Assembly: GCA_050257395.1 (NCBI GenBank)
Contig: JBLMWU010000238.1
Location: forward strand, 1-10,072
Source of the DNA: JAIRTY01 sp050257395
Lineage (GTDB): Bacteria; Actinomycetota; Actinomycetes; Streptosporangiales; Streptosporangiaceae
Direction of reading: 5' to 3'
DNA: 10,072 nt
The stretch's first letter is position 1; each line of letters opens with the position of its first letter. Shown one piece after another: positions 1-6,660 of the stretch. Below the pieces are notes generated by a model. It was not told the origin of the DNA. It worked only from the letters and a program-made list of their open reading frames with translations, and searched no databases. The position numbers and the translations under genes were made by a program.

Positions 1-189
1 CGTGTCAGCGCCGGGAGCAGCAGGCTGCGGCCCGGGATGCGGGCGGGCAGGCACGGGCCGGGAGGGCATGGACCCGTTGCCCGCCACCCTGTCCTGCTCC
101 CCGGTAACGGGCGGCCCGTCACGCCGCTCCGGGGCGGACTGGGTGACGTCGCCGCCGGCCATGCCGGTCGTTGCCACGTCACCGGCCAC
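1..189 (-). CDS. rel: Rel (RelA/SpoT-type (p)ppGpp synthetase/hydrolase), N-terminal fragment
   Basis: An open minus-strand frame begins at a GTG (187-189) and runs without a stop through the window edge, giving 63 codons. It starts MAGDVATTG and is rich in Pro, Gly and Ala (ending PQPAAPGADT), as in a disordered leader. An AGGAG Shine-Dalgarno at 195-199, five bases before the GTG, supports this start over the in-frame GTG at 177 or ATG at 162. No catalytic domain lies in the window, so the identity rests on position: in actinobacteria the gene after secD-secF-apt is normally rel, which makes and degrades the stringent alarmone (p)ppGpp, and actinobacterial Rel proteins usually have a poorly conserved N-terminal extension before the HD hydrolase domain. 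Seen: open frame and SD. Inferred: Rel. It could be another protein if synteny breaks just outside the window. Confidence 0.68.
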   Translation of the reverse strand, partial: MAGDVATTGMAGGDVTQSAPERRDGPPVTGEQDRVAGNGSMPSRPVPARPHPGPQPAAPGADT

Positions 190-194
190 CTGCG

Positions 195-199
195 CTCCT
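195..199 (-). promoter_or_regulatory. Shine-Dalgarno for rel
   Basis: The minus strand reads AGGAG here, with five bases to the GTG at 189. This decides the start of the left-edge open frame. Confidence 0.6.
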
Positions 200-201
200 G
201 T

Positions 202-233
202 CGTCCGCCAGGCACCCAGTCTATCGGCGGACG
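202..233 (-). promoter_or_regulatory. Possible rel promoter with a dyad around the -10
   Basis: The 125-base apt-rel gap contains a minus-strand TAGACT (218-223), a fair -10 match that would start transcription about 22 bases before the rel GTG. No convincing -35 is present. The -10 sits between the arms of an 8-base inverted repeat, CGTCCGCC at 202-209 and GGCGGACG at 226-233. A 9-base direct repeat, CCGCCAGGC on the plus strand, also flanks it at 205-213 and 236-244. A dyad spanning a -10 could be an operator or a chance GC-rich palindrome. Many actinobacterial rel genes have their own promoter as well as read-through from apt, which makes a promoter here reasonable but unproven. Confidence 0.3.
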
Positions 234-314
234 GCCCGCCAGGCGCCCACCCCGCCCGACAGCGCAGGAATCCGGACTGTCCAGGGCGCTGCGCAGCACA
301 CCGGGCGGCGGCGG

Positions 315-857
315 TCAGACCACGAGCAGGGAGCGCACCGTGTCCCGCGGCAGCCGGGCCCGGCCGTCCAGGAAGCCCAGCTCCAGGATCACGGCGACGG
401 CTTCCACCTGGGCGCCGGCCCGGCGGACCAGGTCGGCGGTGGCCTCGGCGGTGCCGCCGGTGGCCAGCACGTCGTCCACGACCAGGACCCGTTCCCCGGG
501 CTCGAAGGCGTCCTGGTGGACCTCGATCGTGGCCGAGCCGTACTCGAGCTGGTAACTCTGCGAGTAGGTGGGGGCGGGCAGCCGCCCCTCCTTGCGCACG
601 GGCACGAATCCCGCCCCGAGCCTGCAGGCCACCGACGCGGCCAGGATGAAGCCCCTGGCCTCGATGCCCGCCACCTTGTCGACCGGCCCGTACCCGTCCG
701 CCAGCGCGCTGACCACCGCGCCGAACGCGGCGCCATCCGCCAGCAGCGGGGTGATGTCCTTGAACAGGATCCCCGGCTGCGGGTAGTCCGCGATGTCGCG
801 GATCCGCGCGCGGATCAGGTCGGCCAGAGCCGTATCCGCGGAGACGTCCCCGGCCAC
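315..857 (-). CDS. apt: Adenine phosphoribosyltransferase
   Basis: This 180-residue cytoplasmic enzyme salvages adenine: adenine + PRPP gives AMP + pyrophosphate. The hallmark type I PRPP-binding loop is VLVVDDVLATGGT (residues 124-136), with the acidic pair D128-D129 and the TGGT phosphate-binding turn. The N-terminal motif YPQPGILFKDITPLL (25-39) is typical of Apt and helps form the base pocket; the flexible catalytic loop is near VPVRKEGRLP (85-94). Length is normal. The start is a GTG at 855-857, three bases after the secF TAG, so it is almost certainly co-transcribed with secF and perhaps translationally coupled; only a loose AAGAAG purine stretch lies upstream. The apt-rel pairing is common in actinobacteria and puts purine salvage beside alarmone metabolism. 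Nothing in the sequence looks defective. Confidence 0.96.
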   Translation of the reverse strand: MAGDVSADTALADLIRARIRDIADYPQPGILFKDITPLLADGAAFGAVVSALADGYGPVDKVAGIEARGFILAASVACRLGAGFVPVRKEGRLPAPTYSQSYQLEYGSATIEVHQDAFEPGERVLVVDDVLATGGTAEATADLVRRAGAQVEAVAVILELGFLDGRARLPRDTVRSLLVV

Positions 858-860
858 CCG

Positions 861-2123
861 CTACCGCCGCTTCTTCTTGCCGCTGGGGCGGCGCTTGGGG
901 CCCGCCGGGCGGCGCGGCTGCTGCCGCGGTCCCGGCCGGGCTGACCCGGCGGGCCGGCCCGCTGGCACCCGGTCGTCCTGCCCGGCCCCGCCCTCCCCGG
1001 CGGCCACCGCGGCCCCGGTGCCGCTGGTCTCGTCCGGCTCGTCCGCGGCGGTGTCCTCCTGCCCGCCCGGCTGGCCCGCACCGGCCTGCCCGCCGGCCGC
1101 GACCTTGGACCGCGCGCCCGCCCGGCCCCGGCTGCGGCCGCCGGAGGCCCGCAGCGTGACCCGCTTGGCCAGGGCCTTGTACTGCGGCTCCCGTTCCTTC
1201 ATGTCGGCCAGCAGCGGCGTGGCTATGAAGATCGAGGAGTAGGTCCCCGACAGCATGCCGACGAACAGCACCAGCGCCAGGTCCTGCAGCTCGCCCGCGC
1301 CGAGCAGGGCGGCGCCCACGAAGAGGATGGACGCCACCGGCAGCAGCGCGATGAGGGAGGTGTTGATGGACCGCACCAGGGTCTGGTTCAGCGCCAGGTT
1401 GGCCGCCTGGCTGTAGGTGCTGCGCGCGGATCCCAGCAGGCCGGCGGTATTCTCCCGGACCTTGTCGAACACCACCACCGTGTCGTACAGCGAGTAGCCC
1501 AGGATGGTGAGCAGGCCGATCACCGAGGCCGGGCTGACCTGGAATCCGAGCAGCGCATACACGCCCACGGTGATCACGATGTCGTGCGCCAGCGCGACGA
1601 TCGCGGCTGCGGCCATCTTCCATTCGAAGGCGATCGACAGGTAGATGACCACGACGATCAGGAACGCGATCAGCGCCTGCAGGGCCTTCTGGGAGATGGA
1701 GGTCCCCCAGCTCGGGCCGATGAACTGGGTGCTGATCTGGTTCTGGGACAGGTGGAACGCGCTCCCGATCGCCCGGGACACGCTGCCCTGCTCGGCGGTG
1801 CTCAGCGGGTGCGTCTGCACGCTCCAGCTGGCCTGGCCGTTCTGGACGTTGGTGACCCGCTGGACGATCGTGTCCTGGCCGCCGCCGGCGCCGCTGACGG
1901 TGCTGCGCACCTGGCTGATGGACGCCGTGCCGGCCGGGAACTCGAAGACCGAGCCGCCTTTGAAGTCCACGCTGAAGTTCAGCCCGCGGACCAGCAGGGC
2001 CACGATGCTGATCACCAGGATCGCACCGGAGATGGCGTACCAGAGCTTCTGGCGGCCCACGAAGTTGACCGAGACATCGCCCCGGTAGAGCCTGCCGCCG
2101 ATGCCGCCGCGCGCGGCCATCAT
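861..2123 (-). CDS. secF: Protein translocase subunit SecF
   Basis: SecF pairs with SecD in the cytoplasmic membrane and uses the proton gradient to help pull exported proteins out of SecYEG. The 420 residues fit the family: TM1 (about 29-48), an extracytoplasmic P-domain opening with SVDFKGG (51-57), then five TMs between about 150 and 305. TM3 holds the buried D181 (AHDI), and TM4 runs into GYSLYDTVVVFDKVRENT (209-226), the most conserved SecF segment. The last ~93 residues are a hydrophilic Gly/Ala/Pro-rich tail ending KRRPSGKKKRR, far longer than in E. coli SecF. The first ATG (2121-2123) overlaps the secD TGA as ATGA. A strong GGAGG at 2125-2129 is only one base from this ATG but four from the next codon, also ATG (2118-2120), so initiation may use the second Met. 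The products differ by one residue. Confidence 0.97.
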   Translation of the reverse strand: MMAARGGIGGRLYRGDVSVNFVGRQKLWYAISGAILVISIVALLVRGLNFSVDFKGGSVFEFPAGTASISQVRSTVSGAGGGQDTIVQRVTNVQNGQASWSVQTHPLSTAEQGSVSRAIGSAFHLSQNQISTQFIGPSWGTSISQKALQALIAFLIVVVIYLSIAFEWKMAAAAIVALAHDIVITVGVYALLGFQVSPASVIGLLTILGYSLYDTVVVFDKVRENTAGLLGSARSTYSQAANLALNQTLVRSINTSLIALLPVASILFVGAALLGAGELQDLALVLFVGMLSGTYSSIFIATPLLADMKEREPQYKALAKRVTLRASGGRSRGRAGARSKVAAGGQAGAGQPGGQEDTAADEPDETSGTGAAVAAGEGGAGQDDRVPAGRPAGSARPGPRQQPRRPAGPKRRPSGKKKRR

Positions 2124-4084
2124 GCCTCCTTCGCCGGGGCCTGACGGGCCTGGGTGGTGCGGGCCTGGGCGCCGCGGGTTCCGGCCCCAGCGGTGCCAGC
2201 AGCGGCCCGCGGCGACGCCCGCCAGGGGGCACGGGCGCCGAGCCGGGCCGGGTCGAGGCCGGACAGCGGGTGCCCGCCGCCGTAGAACTTCGTCCGCGCC
2301 AGCAGGGTCAGCATGGGCTTGGTGAACAGGAACACCACCACCACGTCGATGATCGTGGTGAGGCCCAGCGTGAAGGCGAAGCCCTTGACGCTGCCGATCG
2401 CGAAGAAGTACAGCAGGGCCGCGGCCAGGAACGAGACCGTGTCGGACACCAGGATGGTCCGCCGCGCCCGGCCCCAGCCGCGTTCCACCGCGGCCCGCAG
2501 CGAGCGGCCTTCCCGGACTTCGTCCCGCAATCGCTCGAAGTACACGACGAACGAGTCGGCGGTGATGCCGATGGCCACGACCAGGCCGGCGATGCCGGCC
2601 AGCGACAGCGCGTAGCCCTGGTACTTGCCGAGCATGACCACCGACTCAAAGGCCAGCACACCGGCGATGACCAGGCTGGACACGGCCACCACGGCCAGGC
2701 CCCGGTAGTACAGCAGGGTGTAGAAGACCACCAGCAGCAGCCCGATCCCGGCGGCGAAGAGGCCCGCGTTCAGCTGGTCGTGGCCGAGCTGCGGGGACAC
2801 CGACTGCACGGACTGCTGGTTGAAGCTGAGCGGCAGCGCGCCGTAGGACAGCAGGTTGGCCAGGTTCGTCGCCTGGGACTGGGTGAAGCTGCCGGTGATC
2901 TGCGCGGACCCGCCGGGGATCGGCGAGTTGATGCTGGGGAACGACACCACGGCGCCGTCCAGCACCACCGCCAGGAAGTCCTGCGGCAGCGGCTGGCCGT
3001 TGTTGTAGTACTTGGTGTACATCTGGCTGGTCAGCGTGCCGAACAGCTTGGCGCCGTTGCCCTTGAAGTTGACGTTCACCTGCCAGGCGCTGCTGCTGGT
3101 GGTGAGCGGGCTGGCGCTGGCCGAGGAGATCATGTCGCCGACCACCTTGGCCGGGGCCAGCGCGAACTTGTACAGCGCGCCGTTGGGCTGCCGGCCGCAG
3201 GACACGGTCTGGTCGGCGGCCCGGTTGAACTGGTCCTGGGTGTAGCCGACCGTCTGCTTCCAGTTCGGGCTGGCGCAGTTCAGCTTGTTGAACAGCGCCT
3301 TGGTGCGGGCGCTGAGGGCGGCCGGGTCCCCGTAGATCGAGGGATTCGCGGCGGCCATCTGCCAGGTGAACACGGCCGAGCCGGAGGTTGGCGCGGGGCT
3401 CGGGGTGGCCGTCGCGCTGGCGGCGGGCGAGGCGCTGGCCGAGGGGGACGGGGTGGCCGACGCGGCGGCCAGCGGGGTGCCGGAGCCCAGTTCCCGGACC
3501 GCGCCCGCGGCGGCCGCCGCCTGCCCGGCCGCGTGCCCGGGCGAGCTGACCCTGGCCTTGGTGCTGGCCGACGGGCTCGCGCTGGCCCCAGGGCTGCCGG
3601 AGGCGGACGGGGTCGCGCCCGGCGTGGCGCCCGCCGAGCCGGTGGGGGTGGGCGTGGGCGCCGTGGGCACCGCCGAGTTCGGCGCGTACACCAGCACCTG
3701 GCGGAACAGCAGCTGCGCCGCCCTGGTCAGGCTGGTGACCTGCTGCGCGCTCTTGCCGGGCACCGACACGTTGATGATGTCGCTGCCCTGCTGGTCCACC
3801 ACCGCTTCGGTGAAGCCGGAGGCGTTCACGCGGTTGCGCAGGATCGAGACCGCCGTCGCCATCTCGGCCGCCTTGGGCGGCGTCCCCTTGGGCGTCACCG
3901 CCTTCAGCGTGACCGTCGTCCCGCTGGTCAGGTCGAGGCCTAGCTTGATCCGCAGGTCCTGGTGCCACCGGCCGGGGCTGGCGAGGTCCCCGCCCACGAT
4001 GGACAGGAACAACGCCACGATCACCACGGCCAGTACCGCCAGCGCCCGCCCTGGCCGGGAGGCACTACCGCTTGGGGGAGCCAC
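2120..4084 (-). CDS. secD: Protein translocase subunit SecD
   Basis: SecD is the larger half of the SecDF proton-driven export motor. In the 654 residues, TM1 is at about 14-32, LGLDLTSGTTVTL (48-60) is the conserved P1-base motif (usual LGLDL-x-GG, here with SG), and five TMs lie between about 438 and 597. TM4 contains the conserved TADSFVVYFERLRDE (508-522) with D510. The large extracytoplasmic domain carries a Pro/Thr/Ser/Ala-rich insert at about 136-236, then a structured head with two cysteines (C270, C296) that could form a disulfide outside the cell. A ~55-residue basic, disordered tail follows the last TM. The start is GTG (4082-4084) with AAGGA about ten bases upstream. It lies 83 bases after yajC and overlaps secF by four bases (ATGA), implying coupled synthesis of the two subunits. 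Confidence 0.97.
   Translation of the reverse strand: MAPPSGSASRPGRALAVLAVVIVALFLSIVGGDLASPGRWHQDLRIKLGLDLTSGTTVTLKAVTPKGTPPKAAEMATAVSILRNRVNASGFTEAVVDQQGSDIINVSVPGKSAQQVTSLTRAAQLLFRQVLVYAPNSAVPTAPTPTPTGSAGATPGATPSASGSPGASASPSASTKARVSSPGHAAGQAAAAAGAVRELGSGTPLAAASATPSPSASASPAASATATPSPAPTSGSAVFTWQMAAANPSIYGDPAALSARTKALFNKLNCASPNWKQTVGYTQDQFNRAADQTVSCGRQPNGALYKFALAPAKVVGDMISSASASPLTTSSSAWQVNVNFKGNGAKLFGTLTSQMYTKYYNNGQPLPQDFLAVVLDGAVVSFPSINSPIPGGSAQITGSFTQSQATNLANLLSYGALPLSFNQQSVQSVSPQLGHDQLNAGLFAAGIGLLLVVFYTLLYYRGLAVVAVSSLVIAGVLAFESVVMLGKYQGYALSLAGIAGLVVAIGITADSFVVYFERLRDEVREGRSLRAAVERGWGRARRTILVSDTVSFLAAALLYFFAIGSVKGFAFTLGLTTIIDVVVVFLFTKPMLTLLARTKFYGGGHPLSGLDPARLGARAPWRASPRAAAGTAGAGTRGAQARTTQARQAPAKEA
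2125..2129 (-). promoter_or_regulatory. Shine-Dalgarno for secF inside the secD 3' end
   Basis: The minus strand reads GGAGG within the last codons of secD. Spacing is one base to the ATG at 2123 and four bases to the adjacent in-frame ATG at 2120, favouring the second Met as the main start. Confidence 0.6.
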
Positions 4085-4148
4085 TTCTCGCCCGTCCTTT
4101 GAGTCGCATGAGTGGTGAGGGGCCCCGGCCGGCGCGAGTGGCCCGCAC

Positions 4149-4167
4149 CGGCCCGGGTGCCCGGCCG
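4149..4167 (-). other. GC-rich stem-loop directly after the yajC stop
   Basis: A 19-base imperfect palindrome abuts the yajC TGA. It has five outer pairs, one C-C mismatch and two inner pairs around a 3-base loop. No T-run follows on the minus strand, so it is a poor intrinsic terminator. It could protect the yajC transcript end or tune the yajC:secD ratio, or it may be chance in such GC-rich DNA. Confidence 0.25.
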
Positions 4168-4668
4168 TCAGCTGGCGGCGGGACCGCCGTTCGCGGAGCC
4201 GCGCTTACCGGCCTGGGCCTTCTCCGCCTCCGGCGCTTCGACCGTGTCCTCCGGGGCAGCGGCCTCGGGCTGCGCGGGCGCCTCAGCGGCCGGGCCTGCC
4301 TCCTCAGCGTCCTCGGCGGTCCCGGCCTCCTCCGCGTCGTCCCCGGTCTCCTCCGGGACCACGTCCATGATCGCGCGCTTCATGAAGCGCAGGTTGACGC
4401 CCGGCGAGACCTCGAGCAGCACGTCGTCGCCGTCCACCTCGGTCACGGTGGCGTACATGCCGGCCGTGGTCCGCACCCGGGCGCCGGGCTCGACCTGGTT
4501 CTGCATCTGCTGGACCCGCCGCTGGCGGTTGCGCTGCGGGCGGATCATGACGAAGTAGAACAGCCCGAACAGGACCACGATGATGAGCAGCGGGAGGAAG
4601 CTGCTGCCGCTGTTGGTGGCGGCGGCAGCCGCGTGGCTGGTGCTCGCGAGAGTAAACATCTTCCCCAT
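4168..4668 (-). CDS. yajC: Preprotein translocase subunit YajC
   Basis: YajC is a small single-span membrane protein that associates with SecDF and the Sec translocon. The 166 residues contain one hydrophobic helix (about 23-42) running into the diagnostic FYFVMIRPQRNRQRR (37-51), then the cytoplasmic domain with GARVRTTAGMYATVTEVDGD (62-81). From about 106 on, the protein is a Glu/Ala/Pro-rich acidic tail that the short E. coli protein lacks but actinobacterial YajC often has. The start is the ATG at 4666-4668, with a GGAAGGA Shine-Dalgarno at 4678-4684, nine bases away. The second Met (residue 4) would be 18 bases away and is less likely. It is the first gene after the ruv operon and has its own likely promoter at 4777-4805, so it probably heads yajC-secD-secF-apt. 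Confidence 0.95.
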   Translation of the reverse strand: MGKMFTLASTSHAAAAATNSGSSFLPLLIIVVLFGLFYFVMIRPQRNRQRRVQQMQNQVEPGARVRTTAGMYATVTEVDGDDVLLEVSPGVNLRFMKRAIMDVVPEETGDDAEEAGTAEDAEEAGPAAEAPAQPEAAAPEDTVEAPEAEKAQAGKRGSANGGPAAS

Positions 4669-4721
4669 CCGGGGGCATCCTTCCAGTTGAGAGGCGCGCC
4701 TGGGTCATCCAACCCGGGCAA

Positions 4722-4737
4722 TGGGCCAGCAGGCCCA
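4722..4737 (-). other. Hairpin in the yajC leader
   Basis: TGGGCC and GGCCCA arms flank a 4-base loop, six perfect pairs. A weaker GGGT/ACCC pair (4702-4705 with 4712-4715) follows. Both fall in the roughly 100-base untranslated leader predicted from the promoter at 4777-4805, before the Shine-Dalgarno. There is no U-tract. Any regulatory role is speculation. Confidence 0.25.
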
Positions 4738-4776
4738 ACGCTCACGGTCGGGTGGCTGTCGCCGGCCAACTGCCGA

Positions 4777-4805
4777 AGTGTAGCGGCGCACAGACGGCGC
4801 ACCAA
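4777..4805 (-). promoter_or_regulatory. Probable housekeeping promoter for yajC-secD-secF-apt
   Basis: The minus strand reads TTGGTG (4800-4805), 17 bases, then TACACT (4777-4782): an optimal spacer, a TTG-type -35 and a -10 with T1, A2, A4 and T6 of the vegetative consensus. It lies wholly in the 193-base ruvB-yajC gap. Transcription would start near 4770, leaving about 100 bases of leader before the yajC ATG. This suggests that export genes are transcribed independently of the upstream ruv operon. Confidence 0.6.
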
Positions 4806-4861
4806 CAGGCTACGGGGTTCCGCGACCGATCGTGACATTCCCGCGACCTGTGGTGCGGCTG

Positions 4862-5998
4862 TCACCCGAAGAGGCTGCCAGGAGCCGCCAATCCGGACGG
4901 TCCCGGCGGGGCCAGCCCCAGATGCTGCCAGGCAGCCGGGGTGGCCACCCGGCCCCGCGGGGTGCGGGCGATCAGGCCCGCCCGGACCAGGAACGGCTCG
5001 GCCACCACCTCCACCGTCTCGGCCTCCTCGCCCACCGCCACGGCGAGCGTGGACAGGCCGACCGGCCCGCCGCCGAACCGGTCCACCAGGGCCCCGAGCA
5101 CCGCCCGGTCCAGCCGGTCCAGCCCGTTCTCGTCCACCTCGTACAGTTCCAGGGCGGCCCGGGCCAGCGCCCGGGTGATCACCCCGTCGGCCCGCACCTC
5201 CGCGTAGTCGCGGACCCGGCGCAGCAGCCGGTTGGCGATCCGGGGGGTGCCGCGGGAGCGGCCCGCAATCTCGTCGCCGCCGTCGGGATGGAGGCTCACC
5301 CCGAGCAGGGACGCCGACCGGCGGATGATCACCTCCAGCTCGGCCGCCTCGTAGAAGTCCAGGTGGGCGGTGAAGCCGAACCGGTCCCGCAGCGGCGCCG
5401 GCAGCAGGCCCGCCCGGGTGGTCGCCCCCACCAGGGTGAACGGGGCGATGTCGAGCGGGATCGCGGTGGCGCCGGGCCCCTTCCCGACCACCACGTCCAC
5501 CCGGAAGTCCTCCATGGCCAGGTAGAGCATTTCCTCGGCCGGCCGGGCGAGCCGGTGGATCTCGTCGATGAACACGACCTCGCCCTCGCTGAGGGTGGAC
5601 AGCACCGCCGCCAGGTCCCCGGCCCGCTCGATGGCGGGCCCGCTGGTGATGCGCAGCGGGGCGCTCAGCTCCGCGGCGATGATCATGGCGATGGTGGTCT
5701 TCCCGAGCCCGGGCGGGCCGGACAGCAGCACGTGGTCCGGGGCCCGGCCGCGCCGCAGCGCGCTCTCCAGCACCAGCGACAGCTGCTCGCGCACCCGGGC
5801 CTGGCCGACGAAGTCGTTCAGGCGCTTGGGCCGCAGCGTGCCCTCGATGAACCGCTCCTCGGCCTCGGCCAGCGGCGACACCAGCCGGTCGGCCTGCGCA
5901 GGGCCGCCGCCTGCCCGGGCCAGCCGGTCACGTTCGGCCCGCGCCAGGCCCGGCGCCTCCCGGGCGGCCTCGTCCGCCGCCTCATGCGGGCCGGTCAT
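4862..5998 (-). CDS. ruvB: Holliday junction branch migration ATPase RuvB
   Basis: RuvB is the AAA+ motor that forms hexameric rings on DNA and, with RuvA, drives branch migration of Holliday junctions. Visible in the 378 residues: Walker A GPPGLGKTT (94-102), Walker B VVFIDEIHRL (141-150), sensor I GATTRAGLLP (191-200), the arginine-finger segment PLRDRFG (202-208), sensor II RGTPRIANRLLRRVRD (249-264), and the C-terminal winged helix with GGGPVGLSTLA (309-319) and LIARTPRGRVAT (342-353). About 40 Ala/Glu/Arg-rich residues precede the conserved start of the fold at RLVSP (38-42), a somewhat long N-terminal extension. The ATG (5996-5998) overlaps the ruvA TGA as ATGA, and this coupling is the main argument for the start because no strong Shine-Dalgarno is well spaced. 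It is the last gene of ruvCAB. Confidence 0.97.
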   Translation of the reverse strand: MTGPHEAADEAAREAPGLARAERDRLARAGGGPAQADRLVSPLAEAEERFIEGTLRPKRLNDFVGQARVREQLSLVLESALRRGRAPDHVLLSGPPGLGKTTIAMIIAAELSAPLRITSGPAIERAGDLAAVLSTLSEGEVVFIDEIHRLARPAEEMLYLAMEDFRVDVVVGKGPGATAIPLDIAPFTLVGATTRAGLLPAPLRDRFGFTAHLDFYEAAELEVIIRRSASLLGVSLHPDGGDEIAGRSRGTPRIANRLLRRVRDYAEVRADGVITRALARAALELYEVDENGLDRLDRAVLGALVDRFGGGPVGLSTLAVAVGEEAETVEVVAEPFLVRAGLIARTPRGRVATPAAWQHLGLAPPGPSGLAAPGSLFG

Positions 5999-6660
5999 GC
6001 GCGGCTCAGCTTCCGGAGGGCTGCGCGGAGCATCACCGCAACATCCACGTCGCCGCTGGCCGCCGCGCCGTCCCCGCCCATCGCCGCCGGCGCTTCGGCG
6101 AGGTCGGCCTCGACCGCGGCGATGGCCTGGTCCGCGTCCCGGGCCTGCCAGCCCAGGTTGACCAGGCCGGCCCGGACCTGGTCCCGCCAGGACGCAGCGG
6201 CCTGCCGCTGCCCGGCCGGGGTGCCAGCGGCGGCCCCGTCAGGCCGGGCGCCCATACCGGGCGCGCCGAGCCGCCCGGCCAGCTCCAGGACGATCCGCTG
6301 CGCCCCTTTCCGGCCGATACCAGGCACTTTGGTCAGCGCGGTGATGTCCTCCGCCGCGACGGCCCCGCGCAGCCCGTCGGGGGTGAACACGGCCAGCATG
6401 GCGAGGGCGAGCCGCGGCCCGACGCCGCTGGCGGTCTGCAGCAGCTCGAAAACATCCCGCTCGTCGTCGGAGCCGAACCCGTACAGGGTGAGCGAGTCCT
6501 CCCGCACCACCAGGGAGGTGGCGACCCGGGACCGCTCCCCCGGCCGCAGGGTGGCCAGCGTGCCGGGCGTGCACTGAACCAGCAGGCCGACGCCGCCGAT
6601 CTCGATGACCGCGCCCTCCGGGCTGACCGTGTGCACGAGACCGTTCAGATGAGAGATCAC
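5995..6660 (-). CDS. ruvA: Holliday junction DNA-binding protein RuvA
   Basis: RuvA binds four-way junctions as a tetramer and loads RuvB. Starting at the GTG at 6658-6660 it is 221 residues: an OB-fold domain (about 1-64, beginning MISHLNGLVH) with acidic-pin residues near VREDSLTLYGF (52-62), two helix-hairpin-helix motifs (TASGVGPRLALAML 76-89 and KVPGIGRKGAQRIVLEL 111-127), an Ala/Gly linker, and the RuvB-contacting domain III (about 158-221). An ATG farther upstream at 6768 is in frame but would read through the end of ruvC and give 36 extra Arg/Pro-rich residues unlike RuvA. The GTG has a GGAGG Shine-Dalgarno six bases upstream and overlaps the ruvC stop as GTGA, so it is the better start. 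It overlaps ruvB by four bases. Confidence 0.96.
   Translation of the reverse strand: MISHLNGLVHTVSPEGAVIEIGGVGLLVQCTPGTLATLRPGERSRVATSLVVREDSLTLYGFGSDDERDVFELLQTASGVGPRLALAMLAVFTPDGLRGAVAAEDITALTKVPGIGRKGAQRIVLELAGRLGAPGMGARPDGAAAGTPAGQRQAAASWRDQVRAGLVNLGWQARDADQAIAAVEADLAEAPAAMGGDGAAASGDVDVAVMLRAALRKLSRA

Noticed and set aside
834..857. Apt and the putative Rel both begin MAGDV with similar first codons, suggesting a duplicated 5' end.
   Set aside because: The match is only about five codons from two GTG starts in GC-rich DNA and does not extend upstream or downstream, so chance is sufficient.
4545..4865. A 106-codon minus-strand frame whose GTG overlaps the ruvB stop as GTGA, considered as a secretion-monitoring arrest peptide (ApdA-like, RAPP-type) upstream of yajC-secDF.
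   Set aside because: It has no N-terminal signal or membrane segment and no RAPP-type motif near its end. It contains the likely yajC promoter and runs deep into yajC out of frame, so it is most likely a chance frame in GC-rich DNA.
4832..6577. Very long plus-strand open frame opposite ruvB and ruvA.
   Set aside because: It is the antisense reading of strongly conserved ruvB/ruvA codons. Its composition (His, Arg, Gln, Gly-rich) is typical of GC-rich shadow frames and it has no recognisable domain.
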